A stretch of DNA of 64,000 nt from UBA1444 sp964601085 (lineage in GTDB: Bacteria; Bacillota; Negativicutes; UBA1444), in NCBI GenBank assembly GCA_964601085.1, contig CAZRLN010000001.1, forward strand, positions 124,001 to 188,000. The letters run 5' to 3'. Positions 8,271 through 15,905 of the stretch are shown here, piece by piece (the first letter of the stretch is position 1; each line of letters opens with the position of its first letter). The position numbers and the translations under genes are program-made. Under the pieces are notes generated by a model. The model was not told the DNA's origin, made no database searches, and worked only from the letters and a program-made list of their open reading frames with translations.

Positions 8271-10064
8271 TTGGCAATGATCGACAAAAAGAAACTCATC
8301 ACGGAGCGTGTGGATGAGTTGGCGAAAAAAGCAGCGCAGGCCAATAACATGATTGCTACGGTGGAGGTGCTGGATGCATTTCAGAATGAAGACCTTTCGC
8401 CGGAGGACATCGAAGATGTTTATGAACTGTTGGCCAAAAAAAGCATAGAGATTGTCGACGAACTACCTGATCCGGATGCGATGGAAGCGGTTGGCGCCGG
8501 CGAGGCTGAACCGGTAGTGGAAGAAGTGGATCTTGAACAGGCGATTCCGGAAGGGGTCAGCATTGATGATCCTGTTCGGATGTATCTGAAAGAGATCGGG
8601 CGCGTTTCTTTGCTGTCGGCTGTTGATGAAACAAAGCTTGCGAAACGCATGGACAAGGGGAATGAAGCACAGTTATTGCTAGAAGAAATGGCGTCGGAAC
8701 AAGGCGAAGCAATAGCGGCGGAAGACTCAAAACGTTCAGCTTCTGAGTGGACCGATTTGTCGCAAGCCTTGTTGGAGCCGGAAGAATATATGACCCGGGT
8801 CCGTCAAACCAGCGATATTTTTAAAACTCTCCGTGATAAAGCGATGTCACAGGGGCACAAGATAGCGAATGGACTTTTTCAGGCGGCAATTGCGGAACTG
8901 ACAAGGGAAGAAATGCGATCGCTGCAAAACCATCTGATCTCTGAAGGGCTTGAAATCGTGGAAGGAGAAGCGAATGACAATACATTCGTTCCGCCGAGGA
9001 CAGAGGATAAGTTGCCAAAATGGGAAAACCCGGTATCTGGCGACCCGGCTGAAGTGATTCGTGCTTTGACGGTACTGGGGCAATGCCAGGCTAATATCAT
9101 CGCTTCAGAACAATTAAATCGCGCGTTGCGTCCTGAAGATCCCCCGACGATTCGCATAGCTGAAGGCGGTAATGCCGCCAAGGTGATACAAGGTTTGCAA
9201 GATGTGAACATTCGGGTGATTGAGGGCGGCAATCTGGCACTGGCGTATTATTTATTGCAGGGGATCTCGCCCAAAAGCCCTGAAGTTGCAGAAACTCTGC
9301 GGCGAATTCATGCTACAGCCAAAATTGCTTTAGAACAGGGCGATCGTGCAAAACGCAGTTTGTCAGAGGCTAATTTGCGTCTGGTTGTCAGCATTGCCAA
9401 ACGGTATGTTGGTCGGGGCATGTTGTTCCTTGACTTGATTCAGGAAGGCAATCTCGGCTTGATAAAGGCCGTGGAGAAGTTTGATTATACCAAAGGCTAC
9501 AAATTCAGCACCTACGCAACTTGGTGGATCCGCCAGGCCATCACTAGGGCGATCGCCGATCAGGCGCGGACTATTCGCATTCCGGTACATATGGTGGAAA
9601 CGATCAACAAGCTGATTCGTGTCTCACGTCAATTGCTGCAAGAATTGGGACGAGAGCCGTCTCCGGATGAAATTGCCAAGATGATGGATATTACGGTGGA
9701 ACGGGTGCGAGAGATTATGAAGATCGCACAGGAACCAGTTTCACTGGAGACCCCGATCGGCGAAGAGGAAGATTCCCATTTGGGAGATTTCATCGAAGAT
9801 GCGGATGCACAAGCACCGGCGGATGCCGCATCATTCATGGTTTTGAAGGAACAACTGGAAGAAGTGCTGGAAACATTGACTCCACGCGAGAAAAAAGTGT
9901 TGCGTCTGCGGTTTGGCCTGGATGACGGAAGAGCACGGACCTTGGAAGAAGTCGGACATTTCTTCCAGGTAACCAGGGAGCGTATCCGGCAAATTGAAGC
10001 CAAGGCGTTACGGAAATTACGGCATCCGAGCCGCAGCAAAAAACTCAGGGATTTTCTGGAATAA
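8271..10064 (+). CDS. rpoD: primary sigma factor with large insert between regions 1.2 and 2
   Basis: Housekeeping sigma factor. TTG 8271 has GGAGG nine bases upstream, better than ATG 8277. Region 1.1-like residues 1-90; region 1.2 at about 100-128 (DPVRMYLKEIGR); regions 2.1-2.4 at about 359-440, nearly identical to Bacillus SigA (NLRLVVSIAKRYVGRGMLFL); region 3 at about 441-520; region 4 at about 525-597 with the HTH ending RKLRHPSRSK. Length is 597 residues against about 371 for Bacillus SigA. The excess is an insert at about 130-357 that contains two similar segments, IRIAEGGNAAKVIQGL (294-309) and IRVIEGGNLALAYYLLQGI (314-332). The position equals that of the non-conserved region of E. 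coli sigma70, but I recognise no homology. Confidence 0.95.
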   Translation: MAMIDKKKLITERVDELAKKAAQANNMIATVEVLDAFQNEDLSPEDIEDVYELLAKKSIEIVDELPDPDAMEAVGAGEAEPVVEEVDLEQAIPEGVSIDDPVRMYLKEIGRVSLLSAVDETKLAKRMDKGNEAQLLLEEMASEQGEAIAAEDSKRSASEWTDLSQALLEPEEYMTRVRQTSDIFKTLRDKAMSQGHKIANGLFQAAIAELTREEMRSLQNHLISEGLEIVEGEANDNTFVPPRTEDKLPKWENPVSGDPAEVIRALTVLGQCQANIIASEQLNRALRPEDPPTIRIAEGGNAAKVIQGLQDVNIRVIEGGNLALAYYLLQGISPKSPEVAETLRRIHATAKIALEQGDRAKRSLSEANLRLVVSIAKRYVGRGMLFLDLIQEGNLGLIKAVEKFDYTKGYKFSTYATWWIRQAITRAIADQARTIRIPVHMVETINKLIRVSRQLLQELGREPSPDEIAKMMDITVERVREIMKIAQEPVSLETPIGEEEDSHLGDFIEDADAQAPADAASFMVLKEQLEEVLETLTPREKKVLRLRFGLDDGRARTLEEVGHFFQVTRERIRQIEAKALRKLRHPSRSKKLRDFLE

Positions 10065-10093
10065 AAAGCTGCAAAATTATTTGCAAAAACCTC

Positions 10094-10123
10094 TTGACGC
10101 CGCTACGCTGCTTGATTTATAAT
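10094..10123 (+). promoter_or_regulatory. sigma-A promoter of the tRNA cluster
   Basis: TTGACG (10094-10099), an 18-base spacer, and TATAAT (10118-10123). The predicted transcript begins about 12 bases before tRNA-Asn. Confidence 0.85.
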
Positions 10124-10141
10124 AAATGACGTTGACAACAT

Positions 10142-10216
10142 TCCTCGATAGCTCAATGGTAGAGCACGCGGCTGTTAACCGCGGGGTTGTAGGTTCGAGT
10201 CCTACTCGAGGAGCCA
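10142..10216 (+). tRNA. tRNA-Asn (anticodon GTT)
   Basis: A 75-base cloverleaf with acceptor stem TCCTCGA/TCGAGGA, anticodon loop CTGTTAA and T-loop TTCGAGT. Discriminator G and CCA are encoded (10214-10216). First gene of a three-tRNA transcript. Confidence 0.96.
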
Positions 10217-10264
10217 ATTTAAAAATCGGCAGGCTTTCTTCGGAAAACCTGTTTTGTTTCTCCG

Positions 10265-10339
10265 GGGCCTATAGCTCAGCGGTAGAGCCGCCGGCTCATA
10301 ACCGGCTGGTCCCTGGTTCGATCCCAGGTGGGCCCACCA
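10265..10339 (+). tRNA. tRNA with CAT anticodon (elongator Met or Ile2)
   Basis: A 75-base cloverleaf with encoded CCA and anticodon loop CTCATAA. It is not an initiator, because the anticodon stem (GCCGG/CCGGC) lacks the three consecutive G-C pairs. The acceptor stem GGGCCTA has C4-G69 and C5-G68, pairs reported as TilS determinants in tRNA-Ile2, so it could be the lysidine-modified AUA decoder. Sequence alone does not settle Met versus Ile2. Confidence 0.9.
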
Positions 10340-10348
10340 AGTCATCAT

Positions 10349-10423
10349 GGCCCGTTGGTCAAGCGGTTAAGACACCGCCCTTTCACGGCGGTATCGGGGG
10401 TTCGATTCCCCCACGGGTCACCA
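10349..10423 (+). tRNA. tRNA-Glu (anticodon TTC)
   Basis: A 75-base cloverleaf with acceptor GGCCCGT/ACGGGTC including one G-U pair, anticodon loop CTTTCAC and encoded CCA. Last gene of the cluster, followed by a strong terminator. Confidence 0.96.
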
Positions 10424-10431
10424 AAAATCTC

Positions 10432-10466
10432 AAGTCCGGGAAGAATTCCCGGACTTTTATTTTTTT
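10432..10466 (+). terminator. terminator of the tRNA cluster
   Basis: A perfect 11-bp stem (10432-10442 with 10446-10456) with GAA loop, followed by a T-rich tract to 10466. Confidence 0.92.
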
Positions 10467-10526
10467 CGCAGGGGGAACAGTACGCTGCGGAGAATTATGT
10501 TTATAGAATTGGGGGAGGGAAAGCGG

Positions 10527-11228
10527 ATGGAACTTGGCGCGCGGCTGGGCGCGATAGCGGCGCAGGTGGGGCCTTACCATAGAATGGCTGATGTCGGCAC
10601 GGACCATGCATTCTTGCCAGTCTGGCTGATTCAAAATAATAGGATTACATTTGCGGTGGCGGGAGATGTTCAGCCGGGACCGCTGGAGGCTGCCCGGCGG
10701 TCTGTGGGGGAAGCGGGTCTGGAACCGGCAATTTCAGTTCGTCTGGGGAATGGATTGCAGGTGGTTGCACCGGGCGAAGTCGATGTTGTTGTGATTGCAG
10801 GGATGGGGGGATCAACCATTCGGGAAATTTTAGAGTCGTCGCCGGTGGTGGTCGGGGAATTACGGCGCATTGTCTGTCAACCAATGATCGGGGCGGCGAT
10901 TCTGCGAAAATGGTTTCTGGCAAACGGGTGGGAAATAATCGAGGAAGATCTCGTCATGGAGGATGGGCGACTATATGAAATCATTGTCGCCGAGCCCGGA
11001 AAAACGATGCCGATGGCAGAATTGCTGCTGGAAATTGGTCCTTTACTGTGGCGGCGGCGACATCCACTGCTGCGGGAACATTTGATTCGTCTACAACAAC
11101 AGTATGAACGGCAAGCTGTTGCGATGAAAAATTCGTGTTCGATAGCAGTGGCGAAACGACGGCAAGTGGTTGTGCATAAGATCGAAGAATTGGAGGAGAA
11201 ATTGGCATGTCTGCAAGTTGCGGAATGA
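10527..11228 (+). CDS. trmK: tRNA (adenine-22-N1)-methyltransferase
   Basis: SAM-dependent methyltransferase that forms m1A22 in tRNA. ATG 10527 has GGGGGAGGG seven bases upstream, giving 233 residues. The Rossmann motif I is recognisable as DVGTDHAFLPVWL, followed by an acidic strand end near AVAGD and VIAGMGGSTI; the C-terminus is a coiled coil (ERQAVAMKN to KIEELEEKLA). It lies directly after the rpoD-tRNA block and overlaps the Nif3-family gene by 22 bases. The pairing trmK-nif3 after rpoD is common in Firmicutes. Confidence 0.9.
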   Translation: MELGARLGAIAAQVGPYHRMADVGTDHAFLPVWLIQNNRITFAVAGDVQPGPLEAARRSVGEAGLEPAISVRLGNGLQVVAPGEVDVVVIAGMGGSTIREILESSPVVVGELRRIVCQPMIGAAILRKWFLANGWEIIEEDLVMEDGRLYEIIVAEPGKTMPMAELLLEIGPLLWRRRHPLLREHLIRLQQQYERQAVAMKNSCSIAVAKRRQVVVHKIEELEEKLACLQVAE

Positions 11229-12322
11229 TTGCTGAGGCTATAGAAAAACTAGCTCCCAGGGAATGGGCGGAACCATGGGACAATGTCGGATTGCTGGTGG
11301 GAATGCCGGAGCAGCGAATTGAAAATGTGTTGTTGACGTTGGATGTGACGCCGGCAGTGATTGATGAAGCCGTCGAATTGAATGCGGGGCTAATCATTAG
11401 TCATCACCCTTTTCCGTTTCGGGCGGTGAAAAGGTTTCGGACTGACAGCCTTGACGGGTCGATGCTGGCGAAGTTGTTGCGGGGGAATATTTCTTTATAT
11501 GCTGCCCATACCAATCTGGATATTGCGCTGGGCGGAGTAAATGATGTTCTGGCGGACAGATTGTCATTACGCGATGTTAAAATTTTGCGTCAAAGGTCGG
11601 ATGCTTTGGTTAAGATTGTGACCTTTGTTCCCCGTGATTATGAAGAGACGGTATGGCGGGCAATGAGCGGAGCGGGAGCGGGGTGCATTGGCGGGTATAG
11701 CGAATGCGGATTTCGTGTGACGGGAATCGGAACATTTTTGCCGGGAACCAATACTCAACCATTTATCGGTGAACCAAATCGATTGAGCCGAGTCGAGGAA
11801 ACCCGGATAGAGACAGTGGCGCCGGCGGTATTGGCAAATACAATTGTAGAGGCCTTGATCGAAGCCCACCCCTATGAAGAGGTTGCCTATGACATTTTCC
11901 CTTTGAACAACGAGCGGTTTATCAGTGGATTGGGACGGATCGGCGCCTTGACAAATCCGATGACGCTCTCGGATTTTGCGAAGCAGGTTCGGGAGGTCTT
12001 GCGCGCTGGTGGAGTAAGAATGGTTGGAGATCCGGGCGCACTGGTTCAGAAGGTGGCTGTCTGCGGCGGCGCCGGCATGGAGGTGTCGCAAGACGCTGTG
12101 CGCTGTGGCGCGCAAGTGCTGGTTACTGGTGATATTCGTTATCACGACGCGCAGGAGGCTATGGCGATGGGGCTTTGTCTAATTGACGCTGGACACTTTG
12201 CCACCGAATTTCCGGTATTGAATTCTTTACAAGGATTGTTGCGGAAATGTTCAGAAACAAACGACTGGCATTGCCGTTTCGAGGTTTCGGATCGGCAAGC
12301 GGATATTTGGCGATGGTTTTAA
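11207..12322 (+). CDS. Nif3-like dinuclear metal centre protein (YqfO family)
   Basis: A 371-residue member of the NIF3/DUF34 family, hexameric proteins with a two-metal site and no settled biochemical role. The two NIF3 halves (about 1-130 and 235-371) flank an inserted CutA/PII-like domain (about 130-232, VKIVTFVPRDYEETVWRAM through AHPYEEVAYDIFPL), the longer Firmicute type. Metal-ligand motifs are ISHHPFPF, AHTNLD and the C-terminal ATGD/HFATE-type stretch, here GDIRYHDAQEA and DAGHFATEF. The start ATG 11207 has GGAGGAG upstream inside trmK. A short hairpin (12330-12346) follows without a T-run. Confidence 0.9.
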   Translation: MSASCGMIAEAIEKLAPREWAEPWDNVGLLVGMPEQRIENVLLTLDVTPAVIDEAVELNAGLIISHHPFPFRAVKRFRTDSLDGSMLAKLLRGNISLYAAHTNLDIALGGVNDVLADRLSLRDVKILRQRSDALVKIVTFVPRDYEETVWRAMSGAGAGCIGGYSECGFRVTGIGTFLPGTNTQPFIGEPNRLSRVEETRIETVAPAVLANTIVEALIEAHPYEEVAYDIFPLNNERFISGLGRIGALTNPMTLSDFAKQVREVLRAGGVRMVGDPGALVQKVAVCGGAGMEVSQDAVRCGAQVLVTGDIRYHDAQEAMAMGLCLIDAGHFATEFPVLNSLQGLLRKCSETNDWHCRFEVSDRQADIWRWF

Positions 12323-12369
12323 TTCAGGGTTTCCCTTTTGGGGAAAACGATGTATAATGAAAATATAAT

Positions 12370-12387
12370 ATATGATAATATTTTTCA
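12370..12387. promoter_or_regulatory. candidate Fur box upstream of feoA
   Basis: TGATAAT-A-TTTTTCA at 12373-12387 matches 12 of 14 positions of the 7-1-7 Fur consensus TGATAATNATTATCA. Candidate -10 hexamers TATAAT lie just upstream at 12353-12358 and 12364-12369. A 14-base core ATATGATAATATTT (12370-12383) recurs exactly at 14685-14698, downstream of feoB. Confidence 0.5.
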
Positions 12388-12410
12388 GTTGATGGGGGCG
12401 AGTAAAGATT

Positions 12411-12650
12411 ATGGGAAAAGAAATCACACTTGATATCGCCGCTGTGCAACAGGAAATGACGATTACAGGCGTGTCTGGATCACAGGCGCAAAAGACTCGA
12501 ATGTTGCAAATGGGATTTACACCGGGAACCCGCGTGCGAATTATTCGCCGTGCACCGTTGGCCGATCCGGTTGAGATCAAAGTTCGCGGCACAAAGATGC
12601 TGCTCCGGCGCGATGAATGTCAAAATATAAAGGTGGCTGCGGCAGAGTGA
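12411..12650 (+). CDS. feoA: ferrous iron transport protein A
   Basis: A 79-residue SH3-like cytoplasmic protein of the FeoA family, which assists FeoB in Fe(II) uptake. Visible features are the early phrase ITGVSGSQAQKTRMLQMGFTP and the characteristic VEIKVRGTKMLLRRDEC near the C-terminus. A G-rich stretch (GGGGGCGAG) precedes the ATG. The stop overlaps the feoB GTG start by four bases, implying translational coupling. A Fur-like element lies in the upstream region, as expected for an iron-repressed operon. Confidence 0.93.
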   Translation: MGKEITLDIAAVQQEMTITGVSGSQAQKTRMLQMGFTPGTRVRIIRRAPLADPVEIKVRGTKMLLRRDECQNIKVAAAE

Positions 12651-14572
12651 GTGAAGTTGTGTTCAAACCAATCCGCGTCGCAATCATTGGCAATCCCAAT
12701 GTGGGAAAAAGTGTTTTGTTTAACTCAATCACCGGTGCAAGTCAGATTATCGGCAATTGGTGCGGAAAAACGACTGAAGTGTGTACAATGGCGGTGCATT
12801 ATAAAAACAAGGAGTTCCATTTCACAGACCTTCCTGGCATATATGGATTTGGCAGTCATTCATCGGAAGAAGTTCTGGTGAATGACTTTTTCCGTGAAGA
12901 GCCTCCGGATGTTGTTATGGTTGTTCTGGATGCAATGAACCTGGAACGGGGCTTGTATCTATTGTTGGAAACGCTGGAGCGTTATCATCATGTTATGGTG
13001 GTATTGAACAAAGTCGGCGCCGCAATGGGGCACGATATCATTGTGTATCATGATCGACTTGAAGCGGAGCTGCAGGTGCCGGTTACGCCGGAAAAAGAAC
13101 AGGGAAGCTTGGATACGGAAGAATTATTTGCGACATTGTCCGATGTTGCGGATCATGTTGCGCCTCGCCGAAATTATGCGATTCGGTACGGAGAAAAAGT
13201 GGAGAGGACCTTAGCGCAGTGCAAGGGAACGCTTGCGGATAGCAACCTGGGTAGCGCGCGCTGGTTTTTACTGAAGCGATTGGAACAGGAAAACGACAAT
13301 TTTCAAAGCGAAATCATCAGTACCCGATATAATGTGGCGGAAGATATTGCAGCAAGAATTACGGCCAAGCGGTCAGCTGGCGAAACCTTGTCGGATCGGA
13401 TAGACCAATGGGCTTTGCACCCTGTTTGGGGCGGCCCCTTGATGCTGCTGATTTTCGGAATCATGTTTTATTTAACGTTTTCTGTCAGCCGTCCGGTGTC
13501 GGAATGGATCGCTGATGCTTTTGACGCAATGGGCGTCATATTGACGACATGGTTTGCAACTTGGAATGTGCCGTTGTTATTGGCGGATTTGATCGTAGGC
13601 GGGGTTTTGAAGGGCATTGGCGCGGCCATGGGGTTTCTGCCGCAGATGGCGATGTTTTTCCTGTTTTATTCTCTAATTCAGGACAGCGGGTACATGGTCA
13701 GGATTGTATTTTTGGCGGATAAAATTATGAGCGCGTTGGGGATGAATGGAAAAACTTTTTTGCCTCTGGTTCTAGGTTGCAGTTGCAACGTGAATGGAAT
13801 TTTGGCTTCTCGCATATTATCCAGTCGCTATGATCGCACGGTTGCCATTTTGGTCAGTTCCTACGCGCCCTGTCCGGCGCGTCTTGGCGTGATGGTTTTT
13901 TTGGTTTCAGCTTTTTTTGCTTCGACTTCCGCGACCCTGGTGATGCTGTCATTGCTGGGAATCAGCCTGCTATTGATGGTTTTTGTGGCGTATGTCGTGA
14001 GTCTGTTTATCCCCCGAGATGGAGAAAGTTCTTTTATGATGGAATTGCCGCCATATCAAAAACCGACTCTGCAAAGCATGACCACCTCGGCGGCGTGGAT
14101 GACGCTGAATTTTGTGCATCGGATCCGAAATGTCATTATTGCTGCTTCGGTCGTGATGTGGTGTTTGTCCAATTTTCCGGCGGGGTCGTTCGAGCAGACG
14201 TATATTGCCCGGATCGGGCAGGCGCTGGAACCGGTCGGCCATCTTCTGGGACTGAATTGGCAACTCATTGTATCTTTGATATTTGGCATTGCCGCGAAGG
14301 AGAGCGTGTTGTCGAGTTTGGGGATAATTTATCATGCGGCCCAAGACTCCGGAAGTCTTGCGGAAATTTTGACGCATAACATTTCACCCCTTACGGCGTT
14401 CACTTTTTTGTTGGTCTATATGATTTATACTCCCTGCGTGACCACTTTAATAACAATGTATCAGGAGACCAGCGACTGGCGAATTGTAGTCTACGGAGCT
14501 CTTGGCAGCGTGGTGTCGGCGATTCTGTTGGGAAGTATGGTATATCATGGCGGAAGACTATTGTTTGGATAG
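12647..14572 (+). CDS. feoB: ferrous iron transporter B with degenerate G4 motif
   Basis: Inner-membrane Fe(II) permease. GTG 12647 overlaps the feoA stop (GTGA) and gives 641 residues; an upstream ATG at 12617 is possible but would overlap feoA by 34 bases. The N-terminal G domain has G1 GNPNVGKS (15-22), a G2 region GNWCGKTTE and G3 DLPG. The expected G4 NxxD reads NKVG (121-124), so the Asp that reads the guanine base is missing. After a GDI-like helical spacer come the Gate domains with GCSCNVNGILASR and YAPCPARLGV, and about eight to ten membrane segments. No FeoC gene follows. GTP specificity may be relaxed; transport function is inferred from the intact membrane part. Confidence 0.92.
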   Translation: MSEVVFKPIRVAIIGNPNVGKSVLFNSITGASQIIGNWCGKTTEVCTMAVHYKNKEFHFTDLPGIYGFGSHSSEEVLVNDFFREEPPDVVMVVLDAMNLERGLYLLLETLERYHHVMVVLNKVGAAMGHDIIVYHDRLEAELQVPVTPEKEQGSLDTEELFATLSDVADHVAPRRNYAIRYGEKVERTLAQCKGTLADSNLGSARWFLLKRLEQENDNFQSEIISTRYNVAEDIAARITAKRSAGETLSDRIDQWALHPVWGGPLMLLIFGIMFYLTFSVSRPVSEWIADAFDAMGVILTTWFATWNVPLLLADLIVGGVLKGIGAAMGFLPQMAMFFLFYSLIQDSGYMVRIVFLADKIMSALGMNGKTFLPLVLGCSCNVNGILASRILSSRYDRTVAILVSSYAPCPARLGVMVFLVSAFFASTSATLVMLSLLGISLLLMVFVAYVVSLFIPRDGESSFMMELPPYQKPTLQSMTTSAAWMTLNFVHRIRNVIIAASVVMWCLSNFPAGSFEQTYIARIGQALEPVGHLLGLNWQLIVSLIFGIAAKESVLSSLGIIYHAAQDSGSLAEILTHNISPLTAFTFLLVYMIYTPCVTTLITMYQETSDWRIVVYGALGSVVSAILLGSMVYHGGRLLFG

Positions 14573-14602
14573 GGACAGTTGCAATGAAATCGGCGAAACA
14601 GG

Positions 14603-14627
14603 AAGCGGGATTGTCCCGCTTATTTTT
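14603..14627 (+). terminator. terminator after feoB
   Basis: AAGCGGGA (14603-14610) pairs with TCCCGCTT (14614-14621), loop TTG, then ATTTTT. Confidence 0.75.
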
Positions 14628-14667
14628 ATGTTCGAAAAAAATATCTGCAAATTCAAACAAAACCATC

Positions 14668-14698
14668 TTGTCAGACAAAAGATAATATGATAATATTT
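14668..14698 (+). promoter_or_regulatory. promoter with feo-like element before the 33-codon gene
   Basis: TTGTCA (14668-14673), a 17-base spacer, TAATAT (14691-14696). The -10 lies inside ATATGATAATATTT (14685-14698), identical to the element before feoA; an additional GATAAT stands at 14681-14686. A repressor bound here would cover the promoter. Confidence 0.55.
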
Positions 14699-14738
14699 AA
14701 TCAAAGATCGGTAAGACAAATTCGAGGAGGTTGGAGCA

Positions 14739-14840
14739 ATGTATCAAGTAATTCTGGCGGAACGGGAAAAGAAAACGGCAAAGGTAGCTACCGCCTTCTT
14801 AATTGCTGAAATGATACTGTTATTGTTCGCAATCCTATAA
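14739..14840 (+). CDS. 33-residue single-pass membrane peptide, candidate iron-regulated
   Basis: ATG 14739 is preceded by GAGGAGG at nine-base spacing, one of the best ribosome binding sites in the window, and the frame ends at TAA 14840. The peptide begins MYQVILAEREKKTAKVA, a short charged amphipathic segment, and ends in a hydrophobic stretch TAFLIAEMILLLFAIL able to span a membrane once. It has its own promoter sharing a 14-base element with feoA, and its own terminator, so it is a complete small transcription unit. I do not recognise a family. A role next to FeoB in the membrane, for instance as a FeoC-like partner, is speculation from position and shared control. Confidence 0.65.
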   Translation: MYQVILAEREKKTAKVATAFLIAEMILLLFAIL

Positions 14841-14859
14841 ATTCCACTTTATCATTTGG

Positions 14860-14893
14860 AGAACTTCCCTTTCGTTGGGGGAGTTCTTTTTTT
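14860..14893 (+). terminator. terminator after the 33-codon gene
   Basis: AGAACTTCCC (14860-14869) pairs with GGGGAGTTCT (14878-14887) over ten pairs with one G-U, followed by a run of seven T. Confidence 0.82.
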
Positions 14894-14991
14894 GTTTTCC
14901 GTTTTCCTGAAAACAGGATTACGGTCAAGATTCCGCGAATTAGTGGATAAAAGGCACATTGTTCCCTGACTTGGGATATGGAGGTTTTATT

Positions 14992-15696
14992 GTGTCGCAC
15001 CATTGTGTTAAAATCAAAAGGTTCGTCAAAGCATTTGTCTGGATATTGGCGTTATTATTCCTCCCGGTTCATTCCGCAACGGCTGCGACAACTGTGGAAC
15101 CGTTGCAGTTGACTTGCGGAAAATGGCTGTCGGCTACGATTCCACAGCTGCAAAACGACCTGACGCCAAAACAACTGAGCCTATTGAACGCGAAACTACG
15201 GCAAGTTGTCCTGACGGCTTATGAGCAATTTGAACAAACGGCGTTGGAGACGCGCGCTGATTCAAAAATGCCGGAACACCTGAAGAATGCTCTGACATTT
15301 CGGGCGAATTATGAGGTTTTCCGCAATGACCAGCAGTTTGTCAGCGTGGGGCAACTGGTTTATCAGTTTACCGGCGGCGCTCATGGAATGAGCTCACTTA
15401 CTGCAACTACCTTCAGAATTTCTTCCGGTCGGGCCATCAGTTTGGCGGACTTGTTTTTACCTGGCTCAAATTATCGGGAACGCTTGGAGGGAACGGTCAG
15501 GCGAGTGGGGACGGCTCGGGGATTGCCATTGTGGGGCTTTAACGGGGTTAAAGAAAATGCGAATTATTATTTGACGGATCAGGGGTTGGTCTTATTTTTC
15601 CAGCCATATGAAATCGCTCCCTATAGCGAGGGAATTGTAAAAATTATGGTGCCTTATCAGGAGTTGGCGGATGTAATGGCGTTTGAAACAGAATAA
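14992..15696 (+). CDS. secreted DUF3298-domain protein
   Basis: A 234-residue protein starting at GTG 14992, seven bases after GGAGG; an upstream in-frame ATG is less well placed. Residues about 8-34 form a signal peptide (AFVWILALLFLPVHSATAA). The middle fits the PdaC/RsiV-type DUF4163 region (FRANYEVFRNDQQFVSVG) and the C-terminal half fits DUF3298 (GAHGMSSLTATTFRI, ADLFLP, NYYLTDQGLVLFFQPYEIAPYSEG). RsiV-type modules bind lysozyme and PdaC carries this fold beside a deacetylase, but here there is neither a sigma-binding nor an enzymatic domain, so only envelope location can be suggested. Confidence 0.75.
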   Translation: MSHHCVKIKRFVKAFVWILALLFLPVHSATAATTVEPLQLTCGKWLSATIPQLQNDLTPKQLSLLNAKLRQVVLTAYEQFEQTALETRADSKMPEHLKNALTFRANYEVFRNDQQFVSVGQLVYQFTGGAHGMSSLTATTFRISSGRAISLADLFLPGSNYRERLEGTVRRVGTARGLPLWGFNGVKENANYYLTDQGLVLFFQPYEIAPYSEGIVKIMVPYQELADVMAFETE

Positions 15697-15813
15697 TGAC
15701 GCTTGCCGTTCAGCCTTCAGGAAGGACTCGCGGAACAGGATTTTTAGCTAGTGTGTGGATGCCTGCTCTATGATACATACGATATCGGTTTGTGATTTGA
15801 TTCGAAAAAACGG

Positions 15814-15841
15814 TTCAGTTTTTTGGTTCTTTTTCCGATAA
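15814..15841 (+). promoter_or_regulatory. candidate sigma-28 (flagellar) promoter of motAB
   Basis: TTCAGTTT (15814-15821), a 12-base gap, then TCCGATAA (15834-15841), compared with the flagellar consensus TAAAGTTT and GCCGATAA: six and seven of eight match. No sigma-A promoter is obvious nearby. Confidence 0.4.
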
Positions 15842-15905
15842 TACTATTGAGTGATCAAAAAGTGCGGAGATCCCGCAGTTTTTTTGCGGTATGGGGGGAA
15901 CGAAT

